A DNA stretch of 64,000 nt, taken from Pseudoduganella ginsengisoli (GTDB lineage Bacteria; Pseudomonadota; Gammaproteobacteria; Burkholderiales; Burkholderiaceae_D). Below are positions 42,915-51,471 of this stretch, piece after piece (position 1 is the first letter of the stretch; each line of letters opens with the position of its first letter). The stretch covers positions 248,001 through 312,000 of the forward strand of contig NZ_WNLA01000002.1 in assembly GCF_009720865.1 (NCBI RefSeq), given 5' to 3'. Position numbers and translations under genes: made by a program. The notes beneath the pieces are model-generated. The model was not told where the DNA came from and did not search any database. It saw nothing but the letters and a program-made list of their open reading frames with translations.

Positions 42915-45253
42915 ACGTTACCCCTTGCTTCTTTTGGCATGCCGAGGCCACGCTCGGCAATGATGTTGAGTTGGATTTCATTGGAACCGGCATAGATCGT
43001 GTCGGCGCGGCTGAACAGGAACAGCGTTTGCAGCCGCTGGCGGTGATGGTCATCGCCAACGACGTTGCCTTCCGCGCCCAGCACATCCATCGCCAGTTCG
43101 CCCAGGTCGCGGTGCCAGTTCGACCAGTGGTATTTGTAAATCAGCGATTCCGGCGCCAGCCGGCCGCTGTCCGCGCCGGACAGCATGCGCAGCGCATTGC
43201 AGCGCATGGTGCGCAAGCCGATCCACGCACGGGCAAGGCGGTCGCGGATAGCGCGGTCATGCCACGCGCCGTTTTCGCGGGCCGTGGCAATGACCAGGTC
43301 CAGCTCATGCATGAATTGCATTTGCTGGCCCAGCGTAGACAAGCCCCGCTCAAAGCCCAGCAGCGCCATCGCCACGCGCCAGCCCTCACCCGGCTTGCCG
43401 ACGACGTCGCATGCCTTGGCGCGGGCGCCGTCAAAGAACACTTCATTGAATTCAGCGCTGCCGCTGATCTGGCGGATCGGACGGATGCCGATACCCGGCT
43501 GGTCGAGCGGCATCAGCAGGAAAATCAAGCCTTTGCTGCCGCGCGAACCCGGTTCACAGCGGGCCACGACAAAGATCCATTGCGATTCGTGGGCCAGCGA
43601 CGTCCACACCTTCTGGCCCGTGACGATCCAGTCGCCCGTCGCTTCATCCCGCACGGCGCGCGTCTGCACGTTGGCCAGGTCGGAACCCGCATTGGGTTCG
43701 GAATAACCCTGGCACCACAGCGTGGTTCCTGCCACGATGCCCGGCAAATGGCGCTGCCGCTGGTCTGGCGTGCCCAATGCAATCAAGGTCGGGCCGATCA
43801 AGCCTTCGCCGATATGGCCGGCCCGTCCCGGCCCGCCAGCCCGTGCATATTGTTCGTGGTGCGCCACCTGCTCCGACAGCGATAGGCCCCGGCCGCCGTA
43901 TTCCTTGGGCCAGCCGGCGCACGTCCACCCGGCCCGGGCCAGCGCCTGTTCCCACTGCTTGCGTTCTTCCGGGAACGCATCTTCATCACCTGGGCCGCCA
44001 CGGTGGCGCAGTGGCGAGAATTCACCGGACAGTTGCGCTTCCAGCCACTGTTCGAATTCACTGTGCGCTGCGTGGCCTTCAGGCGCTGGCGCCGCGCCGT
44101 CGGCCAATTGCTGGGCCACCTGCTGCAGGCATGCACTATCGCTGCCAAACCAGCTGCGCGCAGCCTGGGCGCGCTTGAAGTACAGGTGCGGGTCATATTC
44201 CCACGTAAAGCCCACGCCGCCATGCAGCTGGATGGCCTCTTGCGCGCAAAAGAACAGTGCGTGGTTGGCCGCATGCTTGGCGCAGGCCACGTCCATTTCC
44301 AGGCCATCGCCGCCGCTGTCCGCCAGCCGCGCCGCGCCATACACCATCGACGCCGCCGATTCCAGCGCCACCATCATGTGCGCGCAGCGGTGCTTGACGG
44401 CCTGGAACGACGCTATCGCGCGGCCAAACTGTACGCGCTCGCCGGCATACGCCAGCGTCAGTTCCAGGCACTGGCGCGCCGCCCCGACCTGTTCCGCCGC
44501 CAGCGCCAGCGCCGCCAGGGTGGCCGTGCGGCGCAAGCCGTCCTGCAATGCCTCCCCCGCTGCCAGCCAGGCATCCGCGCTCACCTGCACGTTCGTTAAT
44601 TGCATACTCGCGATGGGACGTGTCATGTCCAGCGTGTTCAGCGGCGTGACATCGACGCCTTGCGCAGCGCGGCGCAAGGCAAACAGCGCAATCCCCCCTT
44701 CGTCCGTGCAGGCGGGCACCAGCAGCACATCCGCTTGCGCGCCGCCCATCACTTGCGCAAACGAGCCATTCAATACATAGCCATGGCCGGCGCGCTGCGC
44801 AACGGCCTTGCAATCGGCGGCATCCCAGCGCGCCAGTTGCGGCAATGCCAGCGCTGCCGTCACGGCGCCCGCCGCCATTTGTTCCAGCCAATGCCGGCCT
44901 GCCTGCGGTGCGCCATACTGCAGCGCATCGGCTGCCAGGCAGGCGCTGGCAAAGTACGGCACGGCGGGCAAACGGCGGCCCATCTGTTCCATCAACAGTG
45001 CGCGCTCCACTTGCCCCATCCCCATGCCGCCGCTGGATTCCGGCACGGTCAGCGCGCACCAGCCCAGCGATGTTCCCATTTCCTGCCACAGCGCCGCATC
45101 ATGGGCCGAGCCGGCGGCCAGGCCGGTACCGCCGGCCGCTTCGCATGCCTTGTCCAGCACGGCCCGCAAGCTGGCCGAGCTGCTGCGTTCACCCAGGAAG
45201 GCGCTGGCGGCGTCCCGTATCATTTGCTGTTCTTCATTGAGCGTGAAGTCCAT
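42911..45253 (-). CDS. fused two-subunit acyl-CoA dehydrogenase, FadE30 at the C terminus
   Basis: The 780-residue protein starts at ATG 45253 (MDFTLNEEQQMIRDA). Residues 1-385 are one acyl-CoA dehydrogenase (IQLHGGVGFTWEYDPHLYFKR). After a short Pro/Ala/Glu linker, residues about 395-780 form a second one that closely follows mycobacterial FadE30: WCQGYSEPNAGSDLA, GQKVWTSLAHESQW, ERGLSTLGQQ and TIYAGSNEIQLNIIAER. FadE30 dehydrogenates HIP-CoA. In Comamonas the two subunits are separate (ScdC1, ScdC2), so here the heterodimer is one chain, as in FadE34-type fusions. The frame is intact throughout. Confidence 0.87.
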   Translation of the reverse strand: MDFTLNEEQQMIRDAASAFLGERSSSASLRAVLDKACEAAGGTGLAAGSAHDAALWQEMGTSLGWCALTVPESSGGMGMGQVERALLMEQMGRRLPAVPYFASACLAADALQYGAPQAGRHWLEQMAAGAVTAALALPQLARWDAADCKAVAQRAGHGYVLNGSFAQVMGGAQADVLLVPACTDEGGIALFALRRAAQGVDVTPLNTLDMTRPIASMQLTNVQVSADAWLAAGEALQDGLRRTATLAALALAAEQVGAARQCLELTLAYAGERVQFGRAIASFQAVKHRCAHMMVALESAASMVYGAARLADSGGDGLEMDVACAKHAANHALFFCAQEAIQLHGGVGFTWEYDPHLYFKRAQAARSWFGSDSACLQQVAQQLADGAAPAPEGHAAHSEFEQWLEAQLSGEFSPLRHRGGPGDEDAFPEERKQWEQALARAGWTCAGWPKEYGGRGLSLSEQVAHHEQYARAGGPGRAGHIGEGLIGPTLIALGTPDQRQRHLPGIVAGTTLWCQGYSEPNAGSDLANVQTRAVRDEATGDWIVTGQKVWTSLAHESQWIFVVARCEPGSRGSKGLIFLLMPLDQPGIGIRPIRQISGSAEFNEVFFDGARAKACDVVGKPGEGWRVAMALLGFERGLSTLGQQMQFMHELDLVIATARENGAWHDRAIRDRLARAWIGLRTMRCNALRMLSGADSGRLAPESLIYKYHWSNWHRDLGELAMDVLGAEGNVVGDDHHRQRLQTLFLFSRADTIYAGSNEIQLNIIAERGLGMPKEARGNV

Positions 45254-45260
45254 GATGGCC

Positions 45261-46136
45261 TCACGCGCCGTAGACTGGCTGCGCCGCGCGGCCCTGCGCC
45301 ACCAGCTGCGCCACGGCGCCGCCAATTTCATGCGGCAGCCAGCGCGCGCCTTTGTCGCGGGCCGGGCCAACCTGCCAGCCTTCAGCCAGTGAAATTTTTC
45401 CGCCTGCCGCTTCAAACGTGCGGCCCGTCACGTCCGACGATGCTTCGCTGGCCAGCCACACGACCAGCGGCGCCACATTGGCCGGGTCGTAGTAGTCAAA
45501 GCCCCGTTCCGGCGCTTTCATCATGGCCGCAAACACGTCTTCCGTCATGCCGGTGCGTGCGGCCGGCGCCAGGCAGTTGGCCGTCACGCCATAGCGCGCC
45601 AGTTCAACAGCCTGCACCAGCGTCAGCGCGGCAATCCCCGCCTTGGCTGCAGAATAATTCGACTGGCCGACCGATCCCGCCAGCCCCGCACCGGAACTCG
45701 TGTTGATAATGCGGCCCGCAACCGGCTCGCCCGCCTTCGATGCATCGCGCCAGCGCCGCGCCAGCACATTGGCCAGGCAAAAGTGCCCTTTCAAATGCAC
45801 GCGCATGACGTCATCCCAGTCCGATTCGCCCATGCTGGCAAACATGCGGTCGCGGCAAATGCCCGCATTATTGACGACCGCATGTACTTCGCCATAGGCC
45901 GCCACCGCCGCCGCCACGATGCTTTCCGCACCTGCCATGCTGGTGATGTCGCCGCCATTGGCCAGCGCCACGCCGCCTTGCGCCGCGATGCCGTCCACGA
46001 CTGCCTGCGCCGCTTCCACGCGGATATCGTTGACCACGACATTGGCGCCCGATTGCGCCAGCGCCAGCGCATAAGCACGTCCCAAGCCCCCGCCGGCGCC
46101 CGTCACAATCACAGTCCTGCCATTACAGATTTTCAT
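45261..46136 (-). CDS. SDR oxidoreductase, Rv3548c/17beta-HSD4-like
   Basis: The 291-residue SDR has GRTVIVTGAGGGLGRAYALALAQSG, VVNDI, VNNAG, NTSSGAGLAGSVGQSNYSAAKAGI and CLAPAARTGMTEDVF, with the long C-terminal tail seen in 17beta-HSD4-type beta-hydroxyacyl-CoA dehydrogenases. It recalls mycobacterial Rv3548c from the steroid ring regulon. ATG 46136 follows GAGGG. It probably oxidises a beta-hydroxyacyl-CoA in ring or side-chain degradation. Confidence 0.8.
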   Translation of the reverse strand: MKICNGRTVIVTGAGGGLGRAYALALAQSGANVVVNDIRVEAAQAVVDGIAAQGGVALANGGDITSMAGAESIVAAAVAAYGEVHAVVNNAGICRDRMFASMGESDWDDVMRVHLKGHFCLANVLARRWRDASKAGEPVAGRIINTSSGAGLAGSVGQSNYSAAKAGIAALTLVQAVELARYGVTANCLAPAARTGMTEDVFAAMMKAPERGFDYYDPANVAPLVVWLASEASSDVTGRTFEAAGGKISLAEGWQVGPARDKGARWLPHEIGGAVAQLVAQGRAAQPVYGA

Positions 46137-46153
46137 GATGCCGCCCTCAGATT

Positions 46154-46259
46154 CGTTCAATGATGGTCACGTTCGCCAGTCAATCTCCCCTTATCACGTG
46201 GGAGCGGCTTGGCGAAGCGAAGCCCTATATACGTTCAATGATGGTGACGTTCGCCAGTC
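46154..46259. repeat. 28-bp duplication of the fadA6 3' end flanking a REP-like insert
   Basis: A 28-bp segment coding for the C-terminal LANVTIIER of FadA6 is present inside the gene (46232-46259) and again 78 bp away in the following gap (46154-46181), differing at one base. The in-gene copy now ends in its own TAG. The outer copy keeps the TGA and the GAGGG ribosome site of the next gene. Between them is a 47-bp stem-forming sequence including GGCTTGGCGAAGCGAAGCC. Confidence 0.8.
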
Positions 46260-47379
46260 CGCCGCCTTCACACATGGTTTGCAGGCCGAAGCGGCCATTG
46301 GTGCGTTCCAGTTCATGCAGCAAGGTCGTGGCCAGCCGCGCTCCTGTTGCGCCCAGCGGGTGGCCCAGCGCAATGGCGCCGCCGTTGACGTTGGTGCGCT
46401 CATGCGGATAGCCCGTCTCTTTCAGCCACGCCTGCGCCACGCTGGCAAACGCTTCATTGACCTCCACCAGGTCGATATCGCCCCAGCGCATGCCGCAGCG
46501 CTGCAGCGCTTTCTTGCTGGCGGCAATTGGCGCCGTCAGCATCCAAACCGGGTCGTCGCCCATCACGGACAAGTGGTGGATGCGGGCGCGCGGCGCCAGG
46601 CTGTAGCGCTTCAGCGCTTCTTCCGACACCACCAGCAACGCAGCCGCCGCGTCGCACGTCTGGCTGGCGACACCGGCCGTCAGCCAGCTTCCTTCCCCAA
46701 GCGGCTCCAGTTCCGCCATCTTTTGCAGCGACGTAGTGCGCGGCGTCTCGTCATGCGACAGTCCCGCGCACGGCACGATTTCACGTTCAAAGCGCCCTTC
46801 GGCGACCGCCAGCAACGCGCGGCGATGGCTCTCCAGCGCATACGCTTCCATGTCCGCGCGGCTGCAATGCCACCGCTCGGCAATCATTTGCGCCGCATGG
46901 AATTGCGACATGGGCTGGTTGCCAAAGCGCGCCTGCCATCCCGTGCTGCCGGAAAACGGATCGGCAAAGCCCAGCGCCTGGCCCGCTACCATGGCCGACG
47001 AAATCGGGATGCTGCTCATGGTTTGCACGCCGCCCGCCACCACCACGTGCTGCGTTCCGCTCATCACGGCTTGCGCGGCAAAGTGCAGCGCCTGCTGCGA
47101 CGAGCCGCACTGGCGGTCCACCGTCACGCCGGGTACGCTCAACGGCAGGCCCGCCGCCAGCCAGCTGGAACGGGCGATATTGCCGGCCAGCGGGCCGATG
47201 GTGTCGACGCAGCCAAATACGACGTCGTCATAGTCTTCCGCGGGAATGCCGTTGCGCTCCACCAGCGCTTTCAATACAAAGCCGCCCAGGTCCGCGCCAT
47301 GCATGTGCGACAGGCTGCCGCGCCGCTTGCCCACGGGCGTGCGCAGCGCATCGACGATATATGCGTCCGTTCGTTTCAT
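46225..47379 (-). CDS. fadA6: steroid ring thiolase FadA6
   Basis: The 384-residue thiolase has Cys91 (DRQCGSSQQA), His340 (GGAIALGHPLG) and Cys370 (QTMCEGGG). SWLAAG, GGVQTMSSIPISSAM and the C-terminal ANVTIIERI are near-diagnostic for the FadA6 branch of steroid ring degradation. It performs a thiolytic step late in C/D-ring breakdown. The 3' end has been re-formed by a local duplication. The start overlaps the upstream acyl-CoA dehydrogenase gene by 4 bp. Confidence 0.9.
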   Translation of the reverse strand: MKRTDAYIVDALRTPVGKRRGSLSHMHGADLGGFVLKALVERNGIPAEDYDDVVFGCVDTIGPLAGNIARSSWLAAGLPLSVPGVTVDRQCGSSQQALHFAAQAVMSGTQHVVVAGGVQTMSSIPISSAMVAGQALGFADPFSGSTGWQARFGNQPMSQFHAAQMIAERWHCSRADMEAYALESHRRALLAVAEGRFEREIVPCAGLSHDETPRTTSLQKMAELEPLGEGSWLTAGVASQTCDAAAALLVVSEEALKRYSLAPRARIHHLSVMGDDPVWMLTAPIAASKKALQRCGMRWGDIDLVEVNEAFASVAQAWLKETGYPHERTNVNGGAIALGHPLGATGARLATTLLHELERTNGRFGLQTMCEGGGLANVTIIERI

Positions 47380-48434
47380 TGTTGTTCCTCCTTGAAGGTG
47401 CAGCCCGGCCCCAGCGCGGCGTCTTGCGCCAGCACATGGGCGCGCACCCGCGCCAGGTGCAGGCTGCGGTCACCCCACGCGGCGTCCAGCGCCCAGGCCA
47501 TCTTCATGAATATCTGCAAGTCCATTTCCCACGTGTAGCCCATGGCGCCGTGCACTTGCATGGCGTTGCGCGCGGCCAGCAGCGCCGCTTCGCTGGCCGC
47601 CACCTTGGCATGCGACACGTGCACCGCGCATTCCGGCGCGCCATTTGCAATCGCATGCGCGGCGCGGAACACGACCGGGCGGGCGAATTCCAGTTTCACG
47701 GCCACGTCGGCCAGGTGGTGCTTGAGCGCCTGGTTGATGCCGATCGGCTTGCCGAACTGCTTGCGCTGCGCCGAGTAATCAATGGCCAGGTCCAGCATGC
47801 GCTGCGCGAGGCCCAGCAATTGCGCGCTGGCGGCCAGTGCGCCGCGCTGGAAAGCCTGTTCCATCAAACCGGCTGCCTGTTCGGCGATGCAATATTGCGG
47901 CTCGCAATCCCACTGCACGGTAAACAGGCGGCGCGACGGATCGATGCTCGCCTGCGCCGTCATTGCGATGCGGCTCGATGGCACGGCAAACAGGCGGCCG
48001 TCGCGCTCCAGCAGCACCAGGTTGGCCTGGTCCGCGTCGGCCACCAGCGGACTATGCGCATGGCCCAGCGCCACGCGCAGGCTGCCGTCCGCAATCCCTT
48101 CCAAGGTACGGCCGCGCAATTCGCTGGGCGGCAATTGCGCCAGCAAGCCGGCCGCCACCCACGACGATTCCAGCAGCGGCGCAGGCACGCCGTGATAGCC
48201 GCATTCGCGCGCCAGCAAGATCCAATCCACGTCGCCCATGCCCATGCCGCCGTGTTCCGTTGGCACCGACAGGCCGGTCAAGCCCTGTTCCGCCAGCTGC
48301 TTCCACAAATCCTGCGAACGGCCGCCGGGGCGGTTCCATAGTTCGCGTATCAATTCCGGCGACACTTCATTGACCAGGAAGCGGCGCACGGCGTCGGCCA
48401 GCAGCACCTGGTCTTCTGCAAACGTAAAATCCAT
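47376..48434 (-). CDS. acyl-CoA dehydrogenase, partner subunit of FadE31-type enzyme
   Basis: The 352-residue acyl-CoA dehydrogenase starts at ATG 48434 behind GGAGGAATTC (MDFTFAEDQVLLADAV). It has GLTGLSVPTEHGGMGMGD near residue 55 and a C-terminal KVAASEAALLAARNAMQVHGAMGYTWEMDLQIF. The shorter length and adjacency to the FadE31-like gene fit the beta-type partner in alpha2beta2 steroid dehydrogenases (FadE32/FadE33, ScdD1/ScdD2 type). Which half carries the catalytic Glu is not resolved. Confidence 0.82.
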   Translation of the reverse strand: MDFTFAEDQVLLADAVRRFLVNEVSPELIRELWNRPGGRSQDLWKQLAEQGLTGLSVPTEHGGMGMGDVDWILLARECGYHGVPAPLLESSWVAAGLLAQLPPSELRGRTLEGIADGSLRVALGHAHSPLVADADQANLVLLERDGRLFAVPSSRIAMTAQASIDPSRRLFTVQWDCEPQYCIAEQAAGLMEQAFQRGALAASAQLLGLAQRMLDLAIDYSAQRKQFGKPIGINQALKHHLADVAVKLEFARPVVFRAAHAIANGAPECAVHVSHAKVAASEAALLAARNAMQVHGAMGYTWEMDLQIFMKMAWALDAAWGDRSLHLARVRAHVLAQDAALGPGCTFKEEQQ

Positions 48435-48444
48435 GAATTCCTCC

Positions 48445-49602
48445 TTATGCGCGCGGCATGCCCAGCATGCGTTCCGCAATGATGTTGCGCTGGATTTCGT
48501 TGGTGCCCGCATAGATCGGGCCGGACTGGGCGAACATGTAGCCTTCCAGCCAGCGCCCATGGTCCAGCGCCAGCGGCGCGCCGGCCGTCAGCTCGGCAAA
48601 TGGGCCGGCCAGGCGCTGCGCGGTTTCATGCAGGCGGATATCCAGCTCAGACCAGAACACCTTGTTGGTCGACGATTCCGCGCCGATGTGGCCGCCCTTT
48701 TGCAGGCGGCTGGCCGTCATGTAAGTCGACAGTGCATACGCTTCCGCATCCATCCAGCCGCGCGCCACGTCGTCCGCCAGCGCGCCGTCATGGCAGCCCT
48801 GCTGGTGGTACAGCGCCGCCAATGCACGTGCGGTTTCCTGGAAGCGCGCCGGTGAGCGCAGCATCAAGCCCCGTTCAAAGCCCGCCGTTGCCATCGCAAC
48901 TTGCCAGCCCGCGCCGTCCTGGCCCAGGCGGTTGGCGACGGGGATGCGGACGTCGTCAAAGAAGATTTCTGCGAACCCCGTCTGGCCATTCAACTGGCGG
49001 ATCGGGCGCACGGTAATGCCTGGTGTGTCCAGTGGCGTCAGCAGGAACGACAAGCCATGGTGGCGGCTCGACTGCGGGTCCGTACGGAACAGGCCAAACG
49101 CGCAGTCAGCCCAGACGGCGCGGGTGGACCAGATTTTCTGGCCATTGACGACGTAGTGGTCGCCGTCGAGCCGCGCGCTGCAGCGGATCGCCGCCATGTC
49201 GGAACCGGCATTGGGCTCCGACCACGCCTGCGCCCAGATATCTTCGCCGGACGCGATGCGCGGCAAAAAGCGCGCCTGCTGTTCCGGCGTGCCCACGTCC
49301 ATCAGGGTCGGCCCAAGCAGGAACACGCCGTTCTGGTTGACACGCAGCGGCGCACCGGCGCGCCAGTATTCTTCCTCGAAAATCAGCCATTCAATCAGGC
49401 TGCAGCCACGGCCGCCCAGTTCGCGCGGCCACGTGACCATGCTCCACCGGCCCGAATACAGCGTCCGTTCCCACGCGCGGTGCTCGGCAAAGCCTTCTTC
49501 CGTATCAAAGCTTTTCAACGGCCTGGCAGGTACGTGTTTGGCCAGCCACTCGCGGATTTCAGCGCGGAACGCGCGTTCCGCATCGGTATAGCGCAAGTCC
49601 AT
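48445..49602 (-). CDS. acyl-CoA dehydrogenase FadE31-like
   Basis: The 385-residue acyl-CoA dehydrogenase starts at ATG 49602 behind GGAGGC (MDLRYTDAERAFRAEIREWL). KSFDTEEGFAEHRAWER, WPRELGGRGCSLIEWLIFEEEYWRAGAP, WAQAWSEPNAGSDM, GQKIWSTRA and ERGLMLRSPARF match the mycobacterial FadE31 pattern. It acts after ring D/C opening on a CoA-thioester intermediate, probably as a heterotetramer with the next gene product. Confidence 0.85.
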   Translation of the reverse strand: MDLRYTDAERAFRAEIREWLAKHVPARPLKSFDTEEGFAEHRAWERTLYSGRWSMVTWPRELGGRGCSLIEWLIFEEEYWRAGAPLRVNQNGVFLLGPTLMDVGTPEQQARFLPRIASGEDIWAQAWSEPNAGSDMAAIRCSARLDGDHYVVNGQKIWSTRAVWADCAFGLFRTDPQSSRHHGLSFLLTPLDTPGITVRPIRQLNGQTGFAEIFFDDVRIPVANRLGQDGAGWQVAMATAGFERGLMLRSPARFQETARALAALYHQQGCHDGALADDVARGWMDAEAYALSTYMTASRLQKGGHIGAESSTNKVFWSELDIRLHETAQRLAGPFAELTAGAPLALDHGRWLEGYMFAQSGPIYAGTNEIQRNIIAERMLGMPRA

Positions 49603-49603
49603 G

Positions 49604-50377
49604 TCAGCCTCCGTTTTCCGCACCAGCAAATTGCCCGCCGCGCTTTTCCACGAAGGCGGCGCGCGCTTCGCCGGAATCCGCGCTCATGTAAGCCTGCAGC
49701 GTGAAGCCCTGTTCCCAGCGGTACTTGTCTTCCAGGCTGCCGTCTTCCACGCCATTGAGCGATTCCTTGGCCAGGCGCACCATCAGCGGGCTCTTGGCGG
49801 CAATGCTGCGGGCAATTTCCAGCGCGGATTCGCGCAAGTCCGCCAGCGGCACCACGCGCTCGATGGAGCCGAGGCGGTACGCTTCGTGCGCCGTGATCAT
49901 TTCGCCCGTGAAGTACATGTGGCGCACCTTTTGCACGGGGAACAGGCGCTGCAAATGCGCGCCGCCGCCCATGGCGCCGCGGTCGATTTCCGGCACGCCG
50001 AAACGCGCGCATTCGGAAGCCACGACGATGTCGGCTGCGCCGGACAAGCCGATGCCGCCCCCCAGCACGAAACCATGCACCGCCACGATGACCGGCTTGG
50101 GGTTGCGGTGCACGGCGCGGAACGACGCGTAGTTGCCGGCATTGACGGCGACGATGCGCTGCGGATGGGCCGCCAGTTCCTTGATATCGACGCCGGCGCA
50201 AAAGCCCCGGCCGGCGCCGCGCAGCACGATGACACGCACGTCGCCGCGCAAGCCCAGCGCGTCGAGCGTATCGGCCAGCAATTGCCAGCCCGCGCAGTCA
50301 AGCGCATTGACCGGCGGCCTGTCGATCACCAGTTCGGCAATGCCGTCCGCGACCGTGATTTGAAATGGATTACTCAT
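49604..50377 (-). CDS. echA20: ring-D-opening crotonase EchA20
   Basis: The 257-residue crotonase-fold protein resembles mycobacterial EchA20: VIDRPPVNALDCAGW, VIVLRGAGRGFCAGVDIKEL (oxyanion hole), FVLGGGIGLSGAADIVVAS, RFGVPEIDRGAMGGGAHL, and the C-terminal YRWEQGFTLQAYM. EchA20 hydrolyses a C-C bond to open ring D of the HIP-derived CoA ester. It overlaps ipdC by 4 bp. Confidence 0.88.
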   Translation of the reverse strand: MSNPFQITVADGIAELVIDRPPVNALDCAGWQLLADTLDALGLRGDVRVIVLRGAGRGFCAGVDIKELAAHPQRIVAVNAGNYASFRAVHRNPKPVIVAVHGFVLGGGIGLSGAADIVVASECARFGVPEIDRGAMGGGAHLQRLFPVQKVRHMYFTGEMITAHEAYRLGSIERVVPLADLRESALEIARSIAAKSPLMVRLAKESLNGVEDGSLEDKYRWEQGFTLQAYMSADSGEARAAFVEKRGGQFAGAENGG

Positions 50378-51471
50378 GCGGTTTGCCTCCGGGTGGTGTC
50401 GTTCATCAAATTCGAGGTAAAGCAGGCGGACAATCGCTGTTCAGCATCCGCCGCAATGCGTTCAATCAGCGTGGCGCACGATTCCAGGCTGCCGATGGCC
50501 GCCGCCGCCTGCCCGCTGGGCAGCACGCCTTCATCCGGCATGCCATCGACCATGGCGCGCTGGATCAGCACGGGCGCGTTGGCGGCCATCAGCGTTTGCG
50601 CGGCATTCATGCCTTCGCCGCGCAGCGCCAGCGCGGCCGTGCGCAGCATGGCGCCCCAGCCCATGCCCGTATGCTTGCGCCAGCGCTGCGCCGTACCCAG
50701 CGCCAGCAATACGCGCTTCAACGTACCTGCCTGTTCCAGGTGGGTCAGGTAGGGGTTGGCTATCATCCGCTGCGGCAAGCCATCAACGGCCAGCGACACG
50801 CGGATGGCGGCCGGGTCGCGCACGGCCACGTATTGCGCCAGCGTGGCGGCCGGCACGGGGGAATCCGTCGTCATCAGGAAGCGCGTGCCCATGGCAATGC
50901 CGGCCGCGCCATAGGCCAGCGCTGCCGCCAGGCCACGGCCATCGTAAAAGCCGCCGGCTGCCACCACCGGCACTTGCACGGCGTCCAGCACTTGCGGCAA
51001 CAGCAGCGTGGTCGGCACGGAACCCGTATGGCCGCCGCCTTCGCCGCCCTGCACGGTCACGATATCGGCCCCCAGTTCAATGGCTTTTTGCGCATGCTTG
51101 ACGGCGCCCACGGTCGGCATGCACAGCACGCCGGCATCCTTGAGGCGCGCAATGGCGCGCTTGTCCGGGCCCCGGCCATAGCTGACGGCGCGCAGCTTAT
51201 GCCTGATGGCGAGATCGATGGCTTGTTGCGCATTCGGCTGGAACATATGGAAGTTCAGGCCGAATGGCGCATCCGTCAGCGCTTTCACGCGCAGGATTTC
51301 CCCTTCCAGCTGGTCCGGTTCGATGGTGGCGCCGGCCAGGAAGCCGAAGCCGCCGGCATTGCCGGTGGCCGCCACCAGTTTTGCATCGGCCACCCAGCCC
51401 ATTGCCGTTTGCACAATCGGATAACGGCAGCCCAGTATCCGGCACAGCACCGTGTCGAGTGGTCCGCTCAT
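50374..51471 (-). CDS. ipdC: IpdC, nitronate-monooxygenase-like flavoprotein
   Basis: The 365-residue TIM-barrel flavoprotein has the NMO/2-nitropropane-dioxygenase pattern: YPIVQTAMGWVADAKLVAATGNAGGFGFLAG, VQGGEGGGHTGSVPTTLLLP, VPVVAAGGFYDGRGLAAALAYGAAGIAMGTRFL. Size and operon position between echA20 and ipdB fit IpdC, the hydroxylation/dehydratation-step enzyme for 5-OH-HIC-CoA in ring C/D catabolism. It overlaps both neighbours by 4 bp. Confidence 0.88.
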   Translation of the reverse strand: MSGPLDTVLCRILGCRYPIVQTAMGWVADAKLVAATGNAGGFGFLAGATIEPDQLEGEILRVKALTDAPFGLNFHMFQPNAQQAIDLAIRHKLRAVSYGRGPDKRAIARLKDAGVLCMPTVGAVKHAQKAIELGADIVTVQGGEGGGHTGSVPTTLLLPQVLDAVQVPVVAAGGFYDGRGLAAALAYGAAGIAMGTRFLMTTDSPVPAATLAQYVAVRDPAAIRVSLAVDGLPQRMIANPYLTHLEQAGTLKRVLLALGTAQRWRKHTGMGWGAMLRTAALALRGEGMNAAQTLMAANAPVLIQRAMVDGMPDEGVLPSGQAAAAIGSLESCATLIERIAADAEQRLSACFTSNLMNDTTRRQTA

